Below, piece by piece: positions 8,584 to 25,132 of a DNA stretch of 64,000 nt; positions within the stretch are counted from its first letter, which is position 1, and every line of letters starts with the position of its first letter. The position numbers were made by a program, and so were the translations under genes. The notes below the pieces were generated by a model. That model did not search any database, had not been told where the DNA came from, and saw nothing but the letters and a program-made list of their open reading frames with translations. The DNA comes from Deltaproteobacteria bacterium (GTDB lineage Bacteria > Desulfobacterota > Binatia > Binatales > Binataceae), in assembly GCA_021780755.1 (NCBI GenBank), contig JAJXYF010000025.1, forward strand, positions 22,878 through 86,877. Reading direction: 5' to 3'.

Positions 8584-9842
8584 TGAGCGGACGACTCCTA
8601 CAATTCGCATGGCGTAATCTCTGGCGCAATCGTCGGCGGACACTGATCACGATGGCGGCGATCGCATTTGGCTATGCGATGTTGCTTTTCGTCGCATGCC
8701 TGATGGCGGGCCTTCGATGGCAGATGATCGAGAATGGCACCTCTCTCGTTATGTCTCAGATCCAGGTGCAGGCCCCCGGTTACTATCCCAGCCGAGCCGT
8801 TCAAAAGACGCTCGGCGGAAGGAAAGGTACGGACGTCGCGGCTATGCTTGCCGTGGTCGCCGCGAATCGACGCGTCTATGCCGCCGCTCCCCGGGTGTAT
8901 GGATATGGCCTGCTGAGCGCGGCGCACCGGTCCGCTGGCGTCGAATTGATGGGAATCGCGCCGGATCAGGAACCGAAGATTACTATTCTCAATAGTCAGA
9001 TTACCAAAGGTGAGTATCTCACCGAGCGGACGCCAAAGGGCGTCGTGCTCGGGGACAAACTCGCCAGCACAATTGGAATGCAGTTGGGTTCCGAGATTGT
9101 GTTGCTGACACAGGCCGCGGACGGCTCAATGGGAAATGACGTTTACACGCTCGTCGGAATATTCCATACCGGGCTCGATTCCGTCGATCGAGGTTTGGTT
9201 CTGATGACGCTGCCGGCGCTGCAGGACCTTCTGCACCTTGCGCCCGCAAGAATTCATGAAATCGGGATCAAGCTCAACGACATCACCGCCGCGACTACTG
9301 CGGCCGCCGCACTTGAGACTCAACTGGGCAAAACGGTCCCGGTGCGGGCTAGGGCATGGCCCGAGTTGGCGCCCGAATTGGCCGGCTATGTGCAGTTCAA
9401 TCGGGGCATCACGTTTGTGCTTTTTTCGATTTTTTTTCTAATGGCGGTGATCGGCGTCATGAACACCATGCTGATGGCGGTGTTCGAGCGGACGCGCGAA
9501 TTAGGCATGCTGATGGCCTTGGGAATGCGCCCCGCACAGGTGATTATGCTGATCATGGCCGAAGCGGCGGGTCTGGCGGTAGCGAGTCTTCTGGTGGGAG
9601 CGGCGTTGGCCGTTCCGCTCCTCTGGTATCTGCAGGTGCATGGTTTGAATCTCGGTGGCGCGGCCGGCGGGGTGATTTCACTCGCTGGAATAGTAGTGGG
9701 CCATCTCTGGTACGGCCGGCAGGATTTTCCTGCCTACGCCGAGGCGGCGATGGGATTAGCTATCACAGCCCTGGTGTCGGCCCTCTACCCGGCCTGGCGC
9801 GCCGCTCACTTTCTGCCGACGGAAGCAATTCGCAAGGTTTGA
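8583..9842 (+). CDS. ABC transporter permease, FtsX/MacB/LolC-like (first)
   Basis: About 419 residues. The N-terminal helix follows WRNLWRNRRRT, typical of this class. A large periplasmic domain (residues 50-270) precedes three C-terminal helices including FVLFSIFFLMAVIGVMNTML and the cytoplasmic ERTRELGMLMALGM coupling segment. Type VII ABC permeases use this topology to drive periplasmic mechanics or lipoprotein release rather than classic import. The ATG at 8583 overlaps the preceding stop. It forms a pair with the next permease. Confidence 0.9.
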   Translation: MSGRLLQFAWRNLWRNRRRTLITMAAIAFGYAMLLFVACLMAGLRWQMIENGTSLVMSQIQVQAPGYYPSRAVQKTLGGRKGTDVAAMLAVVAANRRVYAAAPRVYGYGLLSAAHRSAGVELMGIAPDQEPKITILNSQITKGEYLTERTPKGVVLGDKLASTIGMQLGSEIVLLTQAADGSMGNDVYTLVGIFHTGLDSVDRGLVLMTLPALQDLLHLAPARIHEIGIKLNDITAATTAAAALETQLGKTVPVRARAWPELAPELAGYVQFNRGITFVLFSIFFLMAVIGVMNTMLMAVFERTRELGMLMALGMRPAQVIMLIMAEAAGLAVASLLVGAALAVPLLWYLQVHGLNLGGAAGGVISLAGIVVGHLWYGRQDFPAYAEAAMGLAITALVSALYPAWRAAHFLPTEAIRKV

Positions 9843-9846
9843 CATA

Positions 9847-11139
9847 GTGAGAAGCGCTCTATTACTCGCGAAGATCAGTTGGCGTAATCTCTGGCGTAAT
9901 CCGCGAGGTACACTGTTGACGGCGCTCGCCCTGGGCTTGGGCCTTGCTCTGTTGCTGGTCTCCTTGGGTCTGCTCGATGGTGGGCACGAACAGACTATTG
10001 CCGACGGGGTGCGGTTCGGCCCGGGTCACGTGGTCATCCAGGCCAAGGGGTATCAGGATACGAACTCCGACGACCTGGTGCTTCCGGCGCGGGTGGTTTC
10101 TACGATTAAGCAGTTTTTGCAAACCCCGAACATGAAGCGGGTTGTTCGAGGTGTTAGTCCCAGGCTTCTGGCGACGGGGCTTTTGAGTTCCTCCGCGAAT
10201 TCTTCCGGCGTCAGGATCATGGGCGTAATTCCGCTAAAAGAGCGGGCGGTCTCCCTGATCCCCCAGCGCATGATTGCGGGAGCATATCTGACCGATGACA
10301 ACCTCTCCGCCGTGGTCATCGGCGACGACCTCGCCCGCAAACTCGAAGTGAAAGTCGGTTCCAAAGTGGTGCTGATGACGCAGGCCCTGGTCCAGCCGGG
10401 TACGCCAACCAAGGCCGGCGCCGGGGAGGAAATGGAGAGCACTCTTTTACGCGTAAACGGTATATTTCGTACGGGTTTGCAAGCCGTCGATGCCAACATA
10501 ATTCAAGTACAGTTGCCGGCTGCGCAAACCCTGCTTGGCGTCGCCGATGGCCAGGTGACCCTGGTTGCCCTTTTACTTGATCGCGAAGGCGATTCGCCAC
10601 TGGTCGCGCGAGCGTTGCGCGAACAACTGGCGGGCGTTCCCGTGGAAGTCCTGACCTGGCGCGAATCAATCCCGATGCTTGCGCGGATTCTGGGCCTGGA
10701 CCACGCCTTCAATTACATAATGAACGGTGTGATACTGGCGATGGTCGGGTTGGGAATTCTCAATACGATTCTGATGAGAGTATTGGAGCGTCGCTACGAG
10801 TTTGGTGTCTGCAAGGCGGTCGGTCTTCGACCTCGGCAGCTTGCGCTAATGATCATCGGCGAATCTCTGGCGTTGACCTCGATTAGCCTTTTCCTCGGAC
10901 TGGCTTTAGGCCTGAGTATTGAACATTATTTCGCTAACTCCGGGCTCGATCTTCGCTTGCTCTTCAGGACGGGACTTCCGCCCGCGTTGGTCTTCGATCC
11001 GATTCTTTACTCTCGCCTGAGCGTAAATCGAATAATTTGGTCCGTTGGCATTGTATTCGTGATGGCGACAGTGATCTCCTTTTATCCTGCGTTCAAGGCG
11101 GCGCGAACGGAGCTGCCGGACGCATTGAAGGTGCTGTAG
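9847..11139 (+). CDS. ABC transporter permease, FtsX/MacB/LolE-like (second)
   Basis: 430 residues from a GTG at 9847, four bases after the previous stop. It has the same topology as its neighbour: WRNLWRNPRGT at the N-terminus, a periplasmic domain, three terminal helices and a coupling segment ERRYEFGVCKAVGL. The two permeases are divergent paralogs and should form a heterodimer like LolC/LolE. With the ATPase and LolA-like protein they make a complete lipid or lipoprotein export unit. An insert at about residues 185-200 (PTKAGAGEEMES) is absent from the first permease. Confidence 0.9.
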   Translation: MRSALLLAKISWRNLWRNPRGTLLTALALGLGLALLLVSLGLLDGGHEQTIADGVRFGPGHVVIQAKGYQDTNSDDLVLPARVVSTIKQFLQTPNMKRVVRGVSPRLLATGLLSSSANSSGVRIMGVIPLKERAVSLIPQRMIAGAYLTDDNLSAVVIGDDLARKLEVKVGSKVVLMTQALVQPGTPTKAGAGEEMESTLLRVNGIFRTGLQAVDANIIQVQLPAAQTLLGVADGQVTLVALLLDREGDSPLVARALREQLAGVPVEVLTWRESIPMLARILGLDHAFNYIMNGVILAMVGLGILNTILMRVLERRYEFGVCKAVGLRPRQLALMIIGESLALTSISLFLGLALGLSIEHYFANSGLDLRLLFRTGLPPALVFDPILYSRLSVNRIIWSVGIVFVMATVISFYPAFKAARTELPDALKVL

Positions 11140-11152
11140 GAATGAGGGCGAC

Positions 11153-11887
11153 GTGACTGAATGGGCGGTGGAATTACGAGATGTAAAAAAGACCTACCGC
11201 ACGGGTCCGATCGAGGTGCCCGCGCTGCGTGGTCTCTCACTCCAGATTGCTCCCGGAGAATTTGTGGCGACCGCGGGCCCATCGGGTTCCGGAAAAACTA
11301 CGCTGCTGAACATTATCGGCGGCCTTGACCGGGCGGATTCCGGTGAGATCTGGGTAGCCGGGCGAAACCTCCAGCTTCTGTCGTCAGGCGATCTGTCAGA
11401 ACTGCGTCTACGGCGAATCGGCTTTGTTTTCCAAACCTACAATCTCCTGCCCGTCCTCACCGCCTTTGAAAACGCCGAGTTTACCCTGCTGCTTCAGGGG
11501 ATGCCCGCGGCTCAGCGCAGGGCGCGGGTCGAAAAGCTATTTTCCGAAATCGGCCTCGCTGGCCTCGAAAATCGCCGCCCCACGGAATTGTCCGGCGGTC
11601 AGCAGCAGCGGGTTGCTGTAGCGCGCGCGATGGTTACCGAACCCGCACTCATACTGGCGGATGAGCCCACCGCGAATCTCGACTCGGCCACCGCGATCGC
11701 GCTGCTTGATGTAATGGAACATCTCAATCGTGCGACCGGTACGACCTTCATTTTTTCCACCCACGACCCCCAGGTCATGGAGCGCGCTCATCGGATGATT
11801 CGCCTGCAGGACGGGCAGGTCTTAAGCGATGAAACGCGTGGTAGTCCGGAGCGCGCGAATGTTGGTTCGGCTACCCGCTCGGCGTGA
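11153..11887 (+). CDS. ABC transporter ATP-binding protein, LolD/MacB-like
   Basis: 244 residues from a GTG at 11153. Walker A GPSGSGKTTLLN (near 42-53), Q-loop in FVFQTYNLLPVLTAFEN, ABC signature LSGGQQQRVAVARA, Walker B LILADEPTANLD and the H-loop THDPQVM are all present. The LLPVLTAFENAE pattern is that of the LolD/MacB/FtsE group. It should power the two upstream permeases. It is the last gene of the export operon. Confidence 0.93.
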   Translation: MTEWAVELRDVKKTYRTGPIEVPALRGLSLQIAPGEFVATAGPSGSGKTTLLNIIGGLDRADSGEIWVAGRNLQLLSSGDLSELRLRRIGFVFQTYNLLPVLTAFENAEFTLLLQGMPAAQRRARVEKLFSEIGLAGLENRRPTELSGGQQQRVAVARAMVTEPALILADEPTANLDSATAIALLDVMEHLNRATGTTFIFSTHDPQVMERAHRMIRLQDGQVLSDETRGSPERANVGSATRSA

Positions 11888-12093
11888 CTCGGTTCGGCTT
11901 CTTCGTCTGCCATCATTACACCACGGCGGGTGCGAGCACTCAGCTTGACACGCGTAACCATGGAATGCCGAGGGGCCTCGGCGTGTGGGCAGCCGGCTGG
12001 CACCGCCGATGGTAGGAAAAGGGGGAGAAAACCTTTGATTGGCGGAGAATTTACAGAGGCCCGCCGCGAGAACGGTGGAGCGAAAGCCTGTCG

Positions 12094-13041
12094 CTAAGGT
12101 TTCACGATCAGCGGATCCGCGGGAGCGGCCGCGATGACCGGCGGTGCGCCGCCGACCACGTAGGTTCGGATCAGTTCGGTGGTCTCCGCGGGACCGCCAA
12201 CGAAGGTGACGCCCTCTTGCTTGAGGAGCCGGTAGGGCGGCGTCGCCTCAAAGTAGAGCGTGTTTTTCGGAACCACCGGCTTGATGACGTGGAGAATGAA
12301 ACGCGGCCAGTTCGGCATCACGGTCGCGATGTCAATTTGGGCGATCACTTTGAGCGCGGTGAAAGTGCCCGCCGGCACGTTGAGCTGTTCGATGCCTCGC
12401 GCAACAACTTCTTGCCCGACATAACTGTAGGGTGTAAGCTGCTGATGAAGTTCGCCCTCGGAACCCTCCTGCGGGGCGGCGAGCACGCGGACGAACGCCG
12501 CCCACGGAACCGAGTCAGGATACAAGTCGTGTGGCAGGTCCGCGGCTCCGGCCAGCCGCATCACCGGTGCATCGTTGCGCCAGAACGAGCTCTGCAGCGC
12601 TTGCCCATGGTCGTACAACGTCCACTGATACATCGTGCAACCTTTACGATGATTCGGAAGCAGCCAGAAGGCGACTTCGAATTGACTGGCCGACAGCGTG
12701 GTTACCTCAATGTGGACGGTGTCGTCCGCGACCAGTTCGTCCCATGTCTTGGCCTGGGTCAGGACCTCGCCTGTGCGGTCCGCAGTTTGGCGGGTCTCGC
12801 TGACGAGGCTGCCGGGCGGCGGCGTCATCATGTCGATGCCGGAATTTTCGCCGATCATGCGGTGACCGATCAGACCGCGAGTCACCAGCCAGGCGTCAGT
12901 CACGCCGCCCGCGCTGGACTCGCCGCTCGGTGCCGGCACAGGCTCGGCACGACCGGCGGCGGGCCATAGAGTCGCAAATGCAATCGACGCGGAGAGAAGA
13001 CAACAACCGGTGATCGCCCGGCCGAAAGATGAAAGCTTCAT
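12094..13041 (-). CDS. Exported protein of unknown function
   Basis: About 315 residues from the ATG at 13041, which places a signal peptide first (MKLSSFGRAITGCCLLSASI, cut near GRA-E). The mature part is beta-rich, with LNVPAGTFTALKVIAQ near residue 245 and TLYFEATPPYRLLKQEG near 280. That pattern recalls DUF3108/LolA-like folds, in which a metabolite-binding half-barrel ends with a tri-strand, but I cannot assign a family. It has no close operon partner. The start is supported by the signal peptide rather than a clear ribosome site. Confidence 0.7.
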   Translation of the reverse strand: MKLSSFGRAITGCCLLSASIAFATLWPAAGRAEPVPAPSGESSAGGVTDAWLVTRGLIGHRMIGENSGIDMMTPPPGSLVSETRQTADRTGEVLTQAKTWDELVADDTVHIEVTTLSASQFEVAFWLLPNHRKGCTMYQWTLYDHGQALQSSFWRNDAPVMRLAGAADLPHDLYPDSVPWAAFVRVLAAPQEGSEGELHQQLTPYSYVGQEVVARGIEQLNVPAGTFTALKVIAQIDIATVMPNWPRFILHVIKPVVPKNTLYFEATPPYRLLKQEGVTFVGGPAETTELIRTYVVGGAPPVIAAAPADPLIVKP

Positions 13042-13396
13042 TGTCCGTTCATTCCTACGAGACGAGAATGGGCCGCCACCTGATGGTGCGTTCCGGGGTC
13101 CGGAAAGCATGTTTGAGAACAAGCCCTCCAATACCCGGCTACGCGCGCGCGGCGACTCTTCGACCCCGAACAAAGTGTGGGGATGTGAGAAAACTCTCGG
13201 ACGAGGTGAAATGACTCTACTCCATCGAAGCCGAAGTAAACAGTGCCCAGTGATGAGATGGAGTGGAACTAGGGCGTCGTTGCTTGAACCGACTCCATAG
13301 TTGCCGTATCGGCGTTGCTAATCGTTGGCTGCTGAGGACCCATCCCCGTGCCTCCTCCGCGGGAGGGGCAAGCGCTATGTTCCCTGCCGGCTTCTT
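13042..13396. other. Intergenic region, no gene seen
   Basis: About 355 bases upstream of the exported-protein gene and downstream of the possible immunity gene. It holds no ORF with a plausible start and composition. It marks a drop in GC towards the 13.4-14.0 kb gene. Confidence 0.5.
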
Positions 13397-14020
13397 CTAA
13401 GTCATCCGCACGGACAGAATTTCAACTGGCTCGATCGGGCACAGTTCCACCGGGAATATCTCCTCAAGCAGCCCCGCTCGTACGAGGTGTTGATATTCTG
13501 AAATGTACTGCAAGCATTCCTCAGCGGAAGTTAACAATCCATTGTCATTGAGTTTTTGCTGCCAGGTTGGAAATTGATACGGCTCCGCAAATACTCCATC
13601 AACGAGAAGGGAGCCGCCTCCAATTTGGTAAGGCTCCCATCCTTGATGTTCCAGTGGGGCCTTCGCGATTTGAATAGTTCCTTTCATAGAAGCCAATCTC
13701 GGTGAGAATACCGCTATTAGTTCACATTTCTGCTGATCACGATTGCAGTATTCCAAGAATCTGCCGGCGATCTCCAGTACTCTGCAAAAAACAAAACCGC
13801 TTCCCTGAAGATCACTTACATTGGCTGAGTATAGATTTCGCAACTCACCAGGTAGTTTTCCACCATAGAGATCAAAGTTGATATCGCACCAAGGCATGCG
13901 CGAAACACCGCCATAGTAAATGTTCCCGATGCGGAGAGCCTGCCGTGGCCAAATTCCTTTCCCCATAGGGTCATAGCTGTTTGCCGGTTTCCGTACGAGC
14001 ATGAATCCACAGATCTTCAT
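13397..14020 (-). CDS. Hypothetical protein, possible orphan immunity protein of an Rhs locus
   Basis: 207 residues from the ATG at 14020 (MKICGFMLVRKPANS). No family is recognised. It is soluble, with no signal peptide, rich in aromatic residues and with several cysteines, and has a helical acidic C-terminal third (LTSAEECLQYISEYQ). It sits directly downstream, on the same strand, of a fragment carrying Rhs repeats, the usual place for the immunity gene of a polymorphic toxin. Its codon use and base composition are clearly AT-richer than the neighbouring NRPS and exported-protein genes, which points to recent acquisition. The immunity role is inferred from position only. Confidence 0.6.
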   Translation of the reverse strand: MKICGFMLVRKPANSYDPMGKGIWPRQALRIGNIYYGGVSRMPWCDINFDLYGGKLPGELRNLYSANVSDLQGSGFVFCRVLEIAGRFLEYCNRDQQKCELIAVFSPRLASMKGTIQIAKAPLEHQGWEPYQIGGGSLLVDGVFAEPYQFPTWQQKLNDNGLLTSAEECLQYISEYQHLVRAGLLEEIFPVELCPIEPVEILSVRMT

Positions 14021-14042
14021 AAACGTTCCAACTTGTGGTGAT

Positions 14043-14360
14043 CTAACTATCGCGGAGCCACGCCCTGGTGATTGTATATCGATCCCACAGTCCCCGGTAC
14101 CATCGCACGGTGCTACCGGCGATATCGACTGCGCCAACATGGTGCCGCCCAGTCCACCATACTGCGGATTCGCGTCGCTCGCCCCAATGTAGATACGTGG
14201 TGGTGCCGCCGTACGGCGTGGTCTGACTGTAGCGGCGCATCAGGGCATCGTAGGTCGCCGAGAACGCAGCCGACGGACCGATGCCCGTCAACTGGTTGCG
14301 CGAATCCCATGAATAGGTCGCATTTGTCACCGGATCGTAGGTATAACCATAGATTGGCGG
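14043..14360 (-). pseudogene. Rhs/YD-repeat protein fragment
   Basis: The frame reads YGYTYDPVTNATYSWDSRNQ, then LTGIGPSAAFSATYDALMRR and TTPYGGTTTYLH, a textbook C-terminal pair of Rhs YD repeats. After TTTYLH the expected shell and core motif is lost, and the frame runs through unrelated residues to a stop at 14043. No upstream Rhs shell of the usual 1000 or more residues exists; the fragment starts without a start codon next to the PPTase gene. A second frame continues over the same bases into the 13397 gene (NPQYGGLGGTM), suggesting a frameshift near 14185. This is a relic of a polymorphic toxin. Confidence 0.7.
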
Positions 14361-14460
14361 AACGCGGTGCCGGTCACCGCGTTCTTCCGCACCCTACCTA
14401 GTGGTTTCAAGAGATCGGATCATTCAGGGTGCCTGGCTAAAGGCGCGCCCAGCATTCCTT

Positions 14461-15246
14461 TCAATAACGCGGCTGATATGTATGCGGACGCGGCCATCGC
14501 CAACAAGATAACGACCAGCCGCGGCCTTCGACCGCTAGCGCGGCCACGTAGCCCGAGGCGAGCGCCAACTCCCGCAGAGACCAACGACCCGCTTCATCAG
14601 GATCCGGTCGCGTGCACAACAATGCCGCCGGTTCGCCAGGAATTAACGACACGTCGAATTGATCCAACGGCAATGAAAGTCCTTCGCCTCTGGCCTTGAT
14701 ATAGGCTTCCTTGCGGGTCCAACAGGCGAAGAATGCATATTTCCGCAGGTCTGCCGGCAATCCGCGGAGTGTCGCGATCTCACGGGGCGAAAAGAATCGA
14801 GCGGCAATCTGATCCGCGTCAACCTCGCGGCGGTTCCGTTCAACGTCGATACCAACTTCGCGCCCCCGGGCAATTGCATAGAGTGCCACCCCGTGAGAGT
14901 GGGAAATGTTAAAGTGGATTGCATCCGCTACAGGTTCGAACTCCAACGCGGGTTTTCCATGAGAACCGTAGCAGAACGACAGCACATGCGGCGCTCGATC
15001 CAGGTAGAGGCCAAGAATCGCTCTGAGTATTCCATGTGCGATGATAAAGCGGTGTCGGTCTCGCTGGAAGTATAATCGCTCGGCTCTCGATTTCTCTTCT
15101 TCCGCCAGAGTGTCGAGATATCGGTATATCTGGGCCGAAGATTCTTCCAATTCGGCTTGCCAGATATGCACTTCGTCGCGATCCAATCGAATTGTTGACG
15201 GTGGAGCGCTCCATGCTGAAGCGGAAATGCTGGATTCCATCTTCAC
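14461..15246 (-). CDS. 4'-phosphopantetheinyl transferase, Sfp type
   Basis: 261 residues. All Sfp-family motifs are present: HFNISHSHG near 111-119, VGIDVERNRRE near 131 (Mg-binding Asp and Glu) and the FFACWTRKEAYIKARGEGL helix near 168. It transfers phosphopantetheine from CoA to the serine of carrier domains and should activate the two ACP domains of the PKS and two T domains of the NRPS in this cluster. A GAGG box 8 bases upstream supports the GTG at 15246 over the ATG at 15240. It is last in the minus-strand biosynthetic operon, 10 bases after the thioesterase gene. Confidence 0.93.
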   Translation of the reverse strand: MKMESSISASAWSAPPSTIRLDRDEVHIWQAELEESSAQIYRYLDTLAEEEKSRAERLYFQRDRHRFIIAHGILRAILGLYLDRAPHVLSFCYGSHGKPALEFEPVADAIHFNISHSHGVALYAIARGREVGIDVERNRREVDADQIAARFFSPREIATLRGLPADLRKYAFFACWTRKEAYIKARGEGLSLPLDQFDVSLIPGEPAALLCTRPDPDEAGRWSLRELALASGYVAALAVEGRGWSLSCWRWPRPHTYQPRY

Positions 15247-15256
15247 CCGGGCGACC

Positions 15257-16015
15257 TCACCGGTGCCATTTGAGTTCTTGCGAGATTGCGCTGATCACCA
15301 GGGGTTGCTTCAGGAAGAAATGGTCTCCAGGAAACATTTGCAGCGAGAAGGCATCATTCGTCTGAGCGCTCCACGCTGCAAGGTCGGCCCGCGTGACTCG
15401 TGCATCCTGTAAGCCGCCAAATGCGGAAATGGGGCATTCAAGGGCCGGCGCCGCTGAGTATTGGTAGGTCTCGTACACGGCGAAATCCGCGCGCAGGAGC
15501 GGCAACATGATCTCCATCAGTTCCGCGTGATTCAGGAGTTCGAGCGGGGTGCCATTCAAGCGCCGCAGTTCCGCGAAAAATTCTTTCTCAGGTAAATTAT
15601 GAACTGGCCTGCCGCGGTGAGAGAGTTGAGGTGCAGCTCCCGCAGATACAATCAGTCGAACGGGTGAGACGCTATATAGTTCGCGGAGCCGGCGAGCGAG
15701 CTCGAAGGCGATCAGGGTCCCTAGGCTATGGCCGAAAAAGGCGAAGGGTCGATCGAGAAGGGGAGTCAGGGCCTCAGCGACGGCTTCCACGAGAGGTGAC
15801 AGTCGTGCATAAGGAGGCTCCAGCAGTCGGGTTTCCCGGCCGGGAAGTTGAATCGGGCACAGTTCGACATCCGTTGGCAAACCGTCCGACCAACTGCGGA
15901 AGATCGACGCGCCCGCTCCGGCGTATGGGAAACAAAACAGGCGAAGTCGGGTCGTCCGCGCGGGGCGACGCGACGAGACCCAGGAATCAGAAGCGGCGGA
16001 CATTGCTCCGCTCAT
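15257..16015 (-). CDS. Type II thioesterase of NRPS/PKS cluster
   Basis: 252 residues, an alpha/beta hydrolase of the GrsT class. LFCFPYAGAGAS near residue 26 forms the oxyanion region, GHSLGT near 94 carries the nucleophile serine, and PGDHFFL near 228 carries the catalytic histidine. Such stand-alone thioesterases remove stalled or misprimed acyl groups from carrier domains. It lies between the MbtH gene (38 bases upstream) and the PPTase gene, so it is a cluster editing enzyme. It is distinct from the TE domain fused to the NRPS. Confidence 0.92.
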   Translation of the reverse strand: MSGAMSAASDSWVSSRRPARTTRLRLFCFPYAGAGASIFRSWSDGLPTDVELCPIQLPGRETRLLEPPYARLSPLVEAVAEALTPLLDRPFAFFGHSLGTLIAFELARRLRELYSVSPVRLIVSAGAAPQLSHRGRPVHNLPEKEFFAELRRLNGTPLELLNHAELMEIMLPLLRADFAVYETYQYSAAPALECPISAFGGLQDARVTRADLAAWSAQTNDAFSLQMFPGDHFFLKQPLVISAISQELKWHR

Positions 16016-16053
16016 CGGGAATTTTCCCTCAAAAGATAGAACATGGCGTCCAG

Positions 16054-16293
16054 CTAGCTCTTCGGTGCAAGGCTCGGCTTTTCCACCCGCTCCATTTTAA
16101 GTCTCACGCTGAGCGGTCTCATATCAGTCCAGACTTCCTTGACGTAACCCAGGCAGTCAGCTTTCGTACCCGCCTTGCCCGCGTCTTTCCAGCCGAGCGG
16201 GATCTTCCTCTCGGCGGGCCAGATTGAGTATTGCTCTTCATGATTCACCAGGACTCTGTACATGGTCTGGTCTTCAAGCTCGTCGCTGCTCAT
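16054..16293 (-). CDS. MbtH-like protein
   Basis: 79 residues from the ATG at 16293, chosen because an AAGGAAA box lies 6-7 bases upstream and the longer reading to 16323 has none. The family core is complete: [10 protein letters not shown], then IPLGW, and [11 protein letters not shown] in which the paired tryptophans and Arg-Pro contact the A domain. MbtH proteins bind NRPS adenylation domains and are often needed for their folding or activity. It lies 66 bases after the NRPS stop, in the same operon. Confidence 0.95.
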   Translation of the reverse strand: MSSDELEDQTMYRVLVNHEEQYSIWPAERKIPLGWKDAGKAGTKADCLGYVKEVWTDMRPLSVRLKMERVEKPSLAPKS

Positions 16294-16359
16294 CTCGTTT
16301 TCCTTGATTGCGCGATTAATCATTCGATCAAAAGACCGTCGCCCTTAGCGGCGCGGTCG

Positions 16360-23521
<7,162 letters not shown>

Positions 23522-23541
<20 letters not shown>

Positions 23542-25132
23542 TCGTGTACTTCGGCATCCCCTGTTCCCGGTCGTTACCCAGGGGCGATGCGCTGAGAACT
23601 TTTCGCTTTACCTGCTGTAGTCTCTGAAGATTGACCGTCCGATGTTCGCTGTGGAGCCGGGCCTCTTCCTGCCGATCCAGCCTCGCGAGCAGTTCTTTAA
23701 GTGCGTGCAAGCCGGTGCCCGGCTCTTGAACCACCTGGCGCAGGAGTATTGCGAAGTGTACTGAGATTCGAGCGATCGTCGCTTGATCGAAGAGGTCCGT
23801 GTTGTAGCGCATCGACGCCGAGAGCGCCCCCGGAGTTTCGAGCACCAGCAGTACCAGGTCGAGCGTCGCCGCCCGCCGCTCCAACAAGAACGACTCCATC
23901 GCCAGGCCGCCGGGATTCATGCGCAGCCCGTTCTCATGCGCCGCGTAGGTCGGTGCCCCCGGCTCCGCCAGCCGATGAGGCTTATCCAGCACGAACATCA
24001 CCTGGCATAAGGGCGGGCGGCTCAGATCGCGAAACGGTTGCAGCCGCTCGACCAGCACCACGGTCGGGAAGTCCTGATGCTCGAGCGCGCCCAGCACGGT
24101 CTTGCGCACCTGTCCGAGAAACTCGGCAAAGCTTGGATTGCCGGAAAGATTCGCGCGCAGAATCACGGGATTGGTAAATAGGCCGACAATCCCTTCAAAC
24201 TCGCTTCGGCTCCGTCCGACCATCGGGGAGCCGACCTGGAGATCGTCGTGTCCGGAATGATACGAAAGCACTATCTGGAAAAGCGCGAGCAGTACCATGT
24301 AAAGCGTTGCGCCCCGGTCCTTGGCCAGCGCCCTCAGTCGTCCCGTCAGATCATCATCGAGATGGAAGTCGTGCGAGGCCCCCCGATAGGTCTGCATCGC
24401 CGGCCGCGGCCGATCGGTCGGCAGGTCCAGATGCGGCAATTGGCCTGCCAATTGATTCTTCCAGTACGCCCACAGTCGCTCGCCCTCCGGGCCCGCGAGC
24501 ATTTCGGCCTGCCAGCGGACGTAGTCGGTATAGTCCGTCGCGAGCGGCGGCAGCGCGGCTTTTACGCCGGCACATTGCGCTGGGTAGATTACCCCGAGTT
24601 CATTCAGCAGCACCGCCAGCGACCAGAAATCAATTACGATGTGATGGACGACCAGCAGCAGCATATGCTCCCGCGCCGATCTCGTGACGAGACGCACGCG
24701 CAGCAGCGGCCCGCGCTCCAGATCGAATGGCCGATAGGCCTCCGCGATTAACCGCGAATTAAGTTCAGCTTCGCTCCAAGCGGCGCCGTCCACCTCCTCG
24801 AATTGGAGCGTCTGGTGTGCGTGGATCCGCTGGACCGGCTTGCCGAGGTGTCCGGGAAATGTCGTGCGCAGCGCAGGATGGCGGTCAACCAGTACTTGCA
24901 GCGCCCGCCGCAGGGCCGGCACGTTCAATTCGGAGGTGATTCGCGCGGCGAAATTTACGTTATATACCGCGCTCTCCGGCGCGAGCTGATATAGAAACCA
25001 GATACCTTGCTGATTATATGAAAGCGGAAAATGTAATTCCGCGCCGGCCGCTTGCTTGCGCAGCAACTGGGCGAGGAGGGCGCGCTTTTCGCCCGCCGAA
25101 AGAGCGGCGATTCGCTGGGCGGTGTCGCTCAT
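23522..25132 (-). CDS. Free-standing NRPS condensation domain protein
   Basis: 536 residues with a single C domain (about 35-480) and no A or T domain. The catalytic motif HHIVIDFWS is intact near residue 163, where HHxxxDG is expected: the second Asp position is kept and Gly is replaced by Phe. Standard C motifs YRGASHDF and EGIVGLFTNPVILR also occur. The first 30 residues (AALSAGEKRALLAQLLRKQ) resemble the helical linker that precedes PKS/NRPS domains and may dock to the PKS C-terminus. It overlaps the PKS by 4 bases (ATGA) and the NRPS by 20, so it is made together with both. It may supply the condensation activity missing from C1 of the NRPS. Confidence 0.92.

Noticed and set aside
13397..14140. 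Reading 13397 gene as the toxin domain fused to Rhs
   Set aside because: The frame continues upstream only over the Rhs fragment by a different frame; the product has no toxin motif I recognise, and position fits an immunity gene better.
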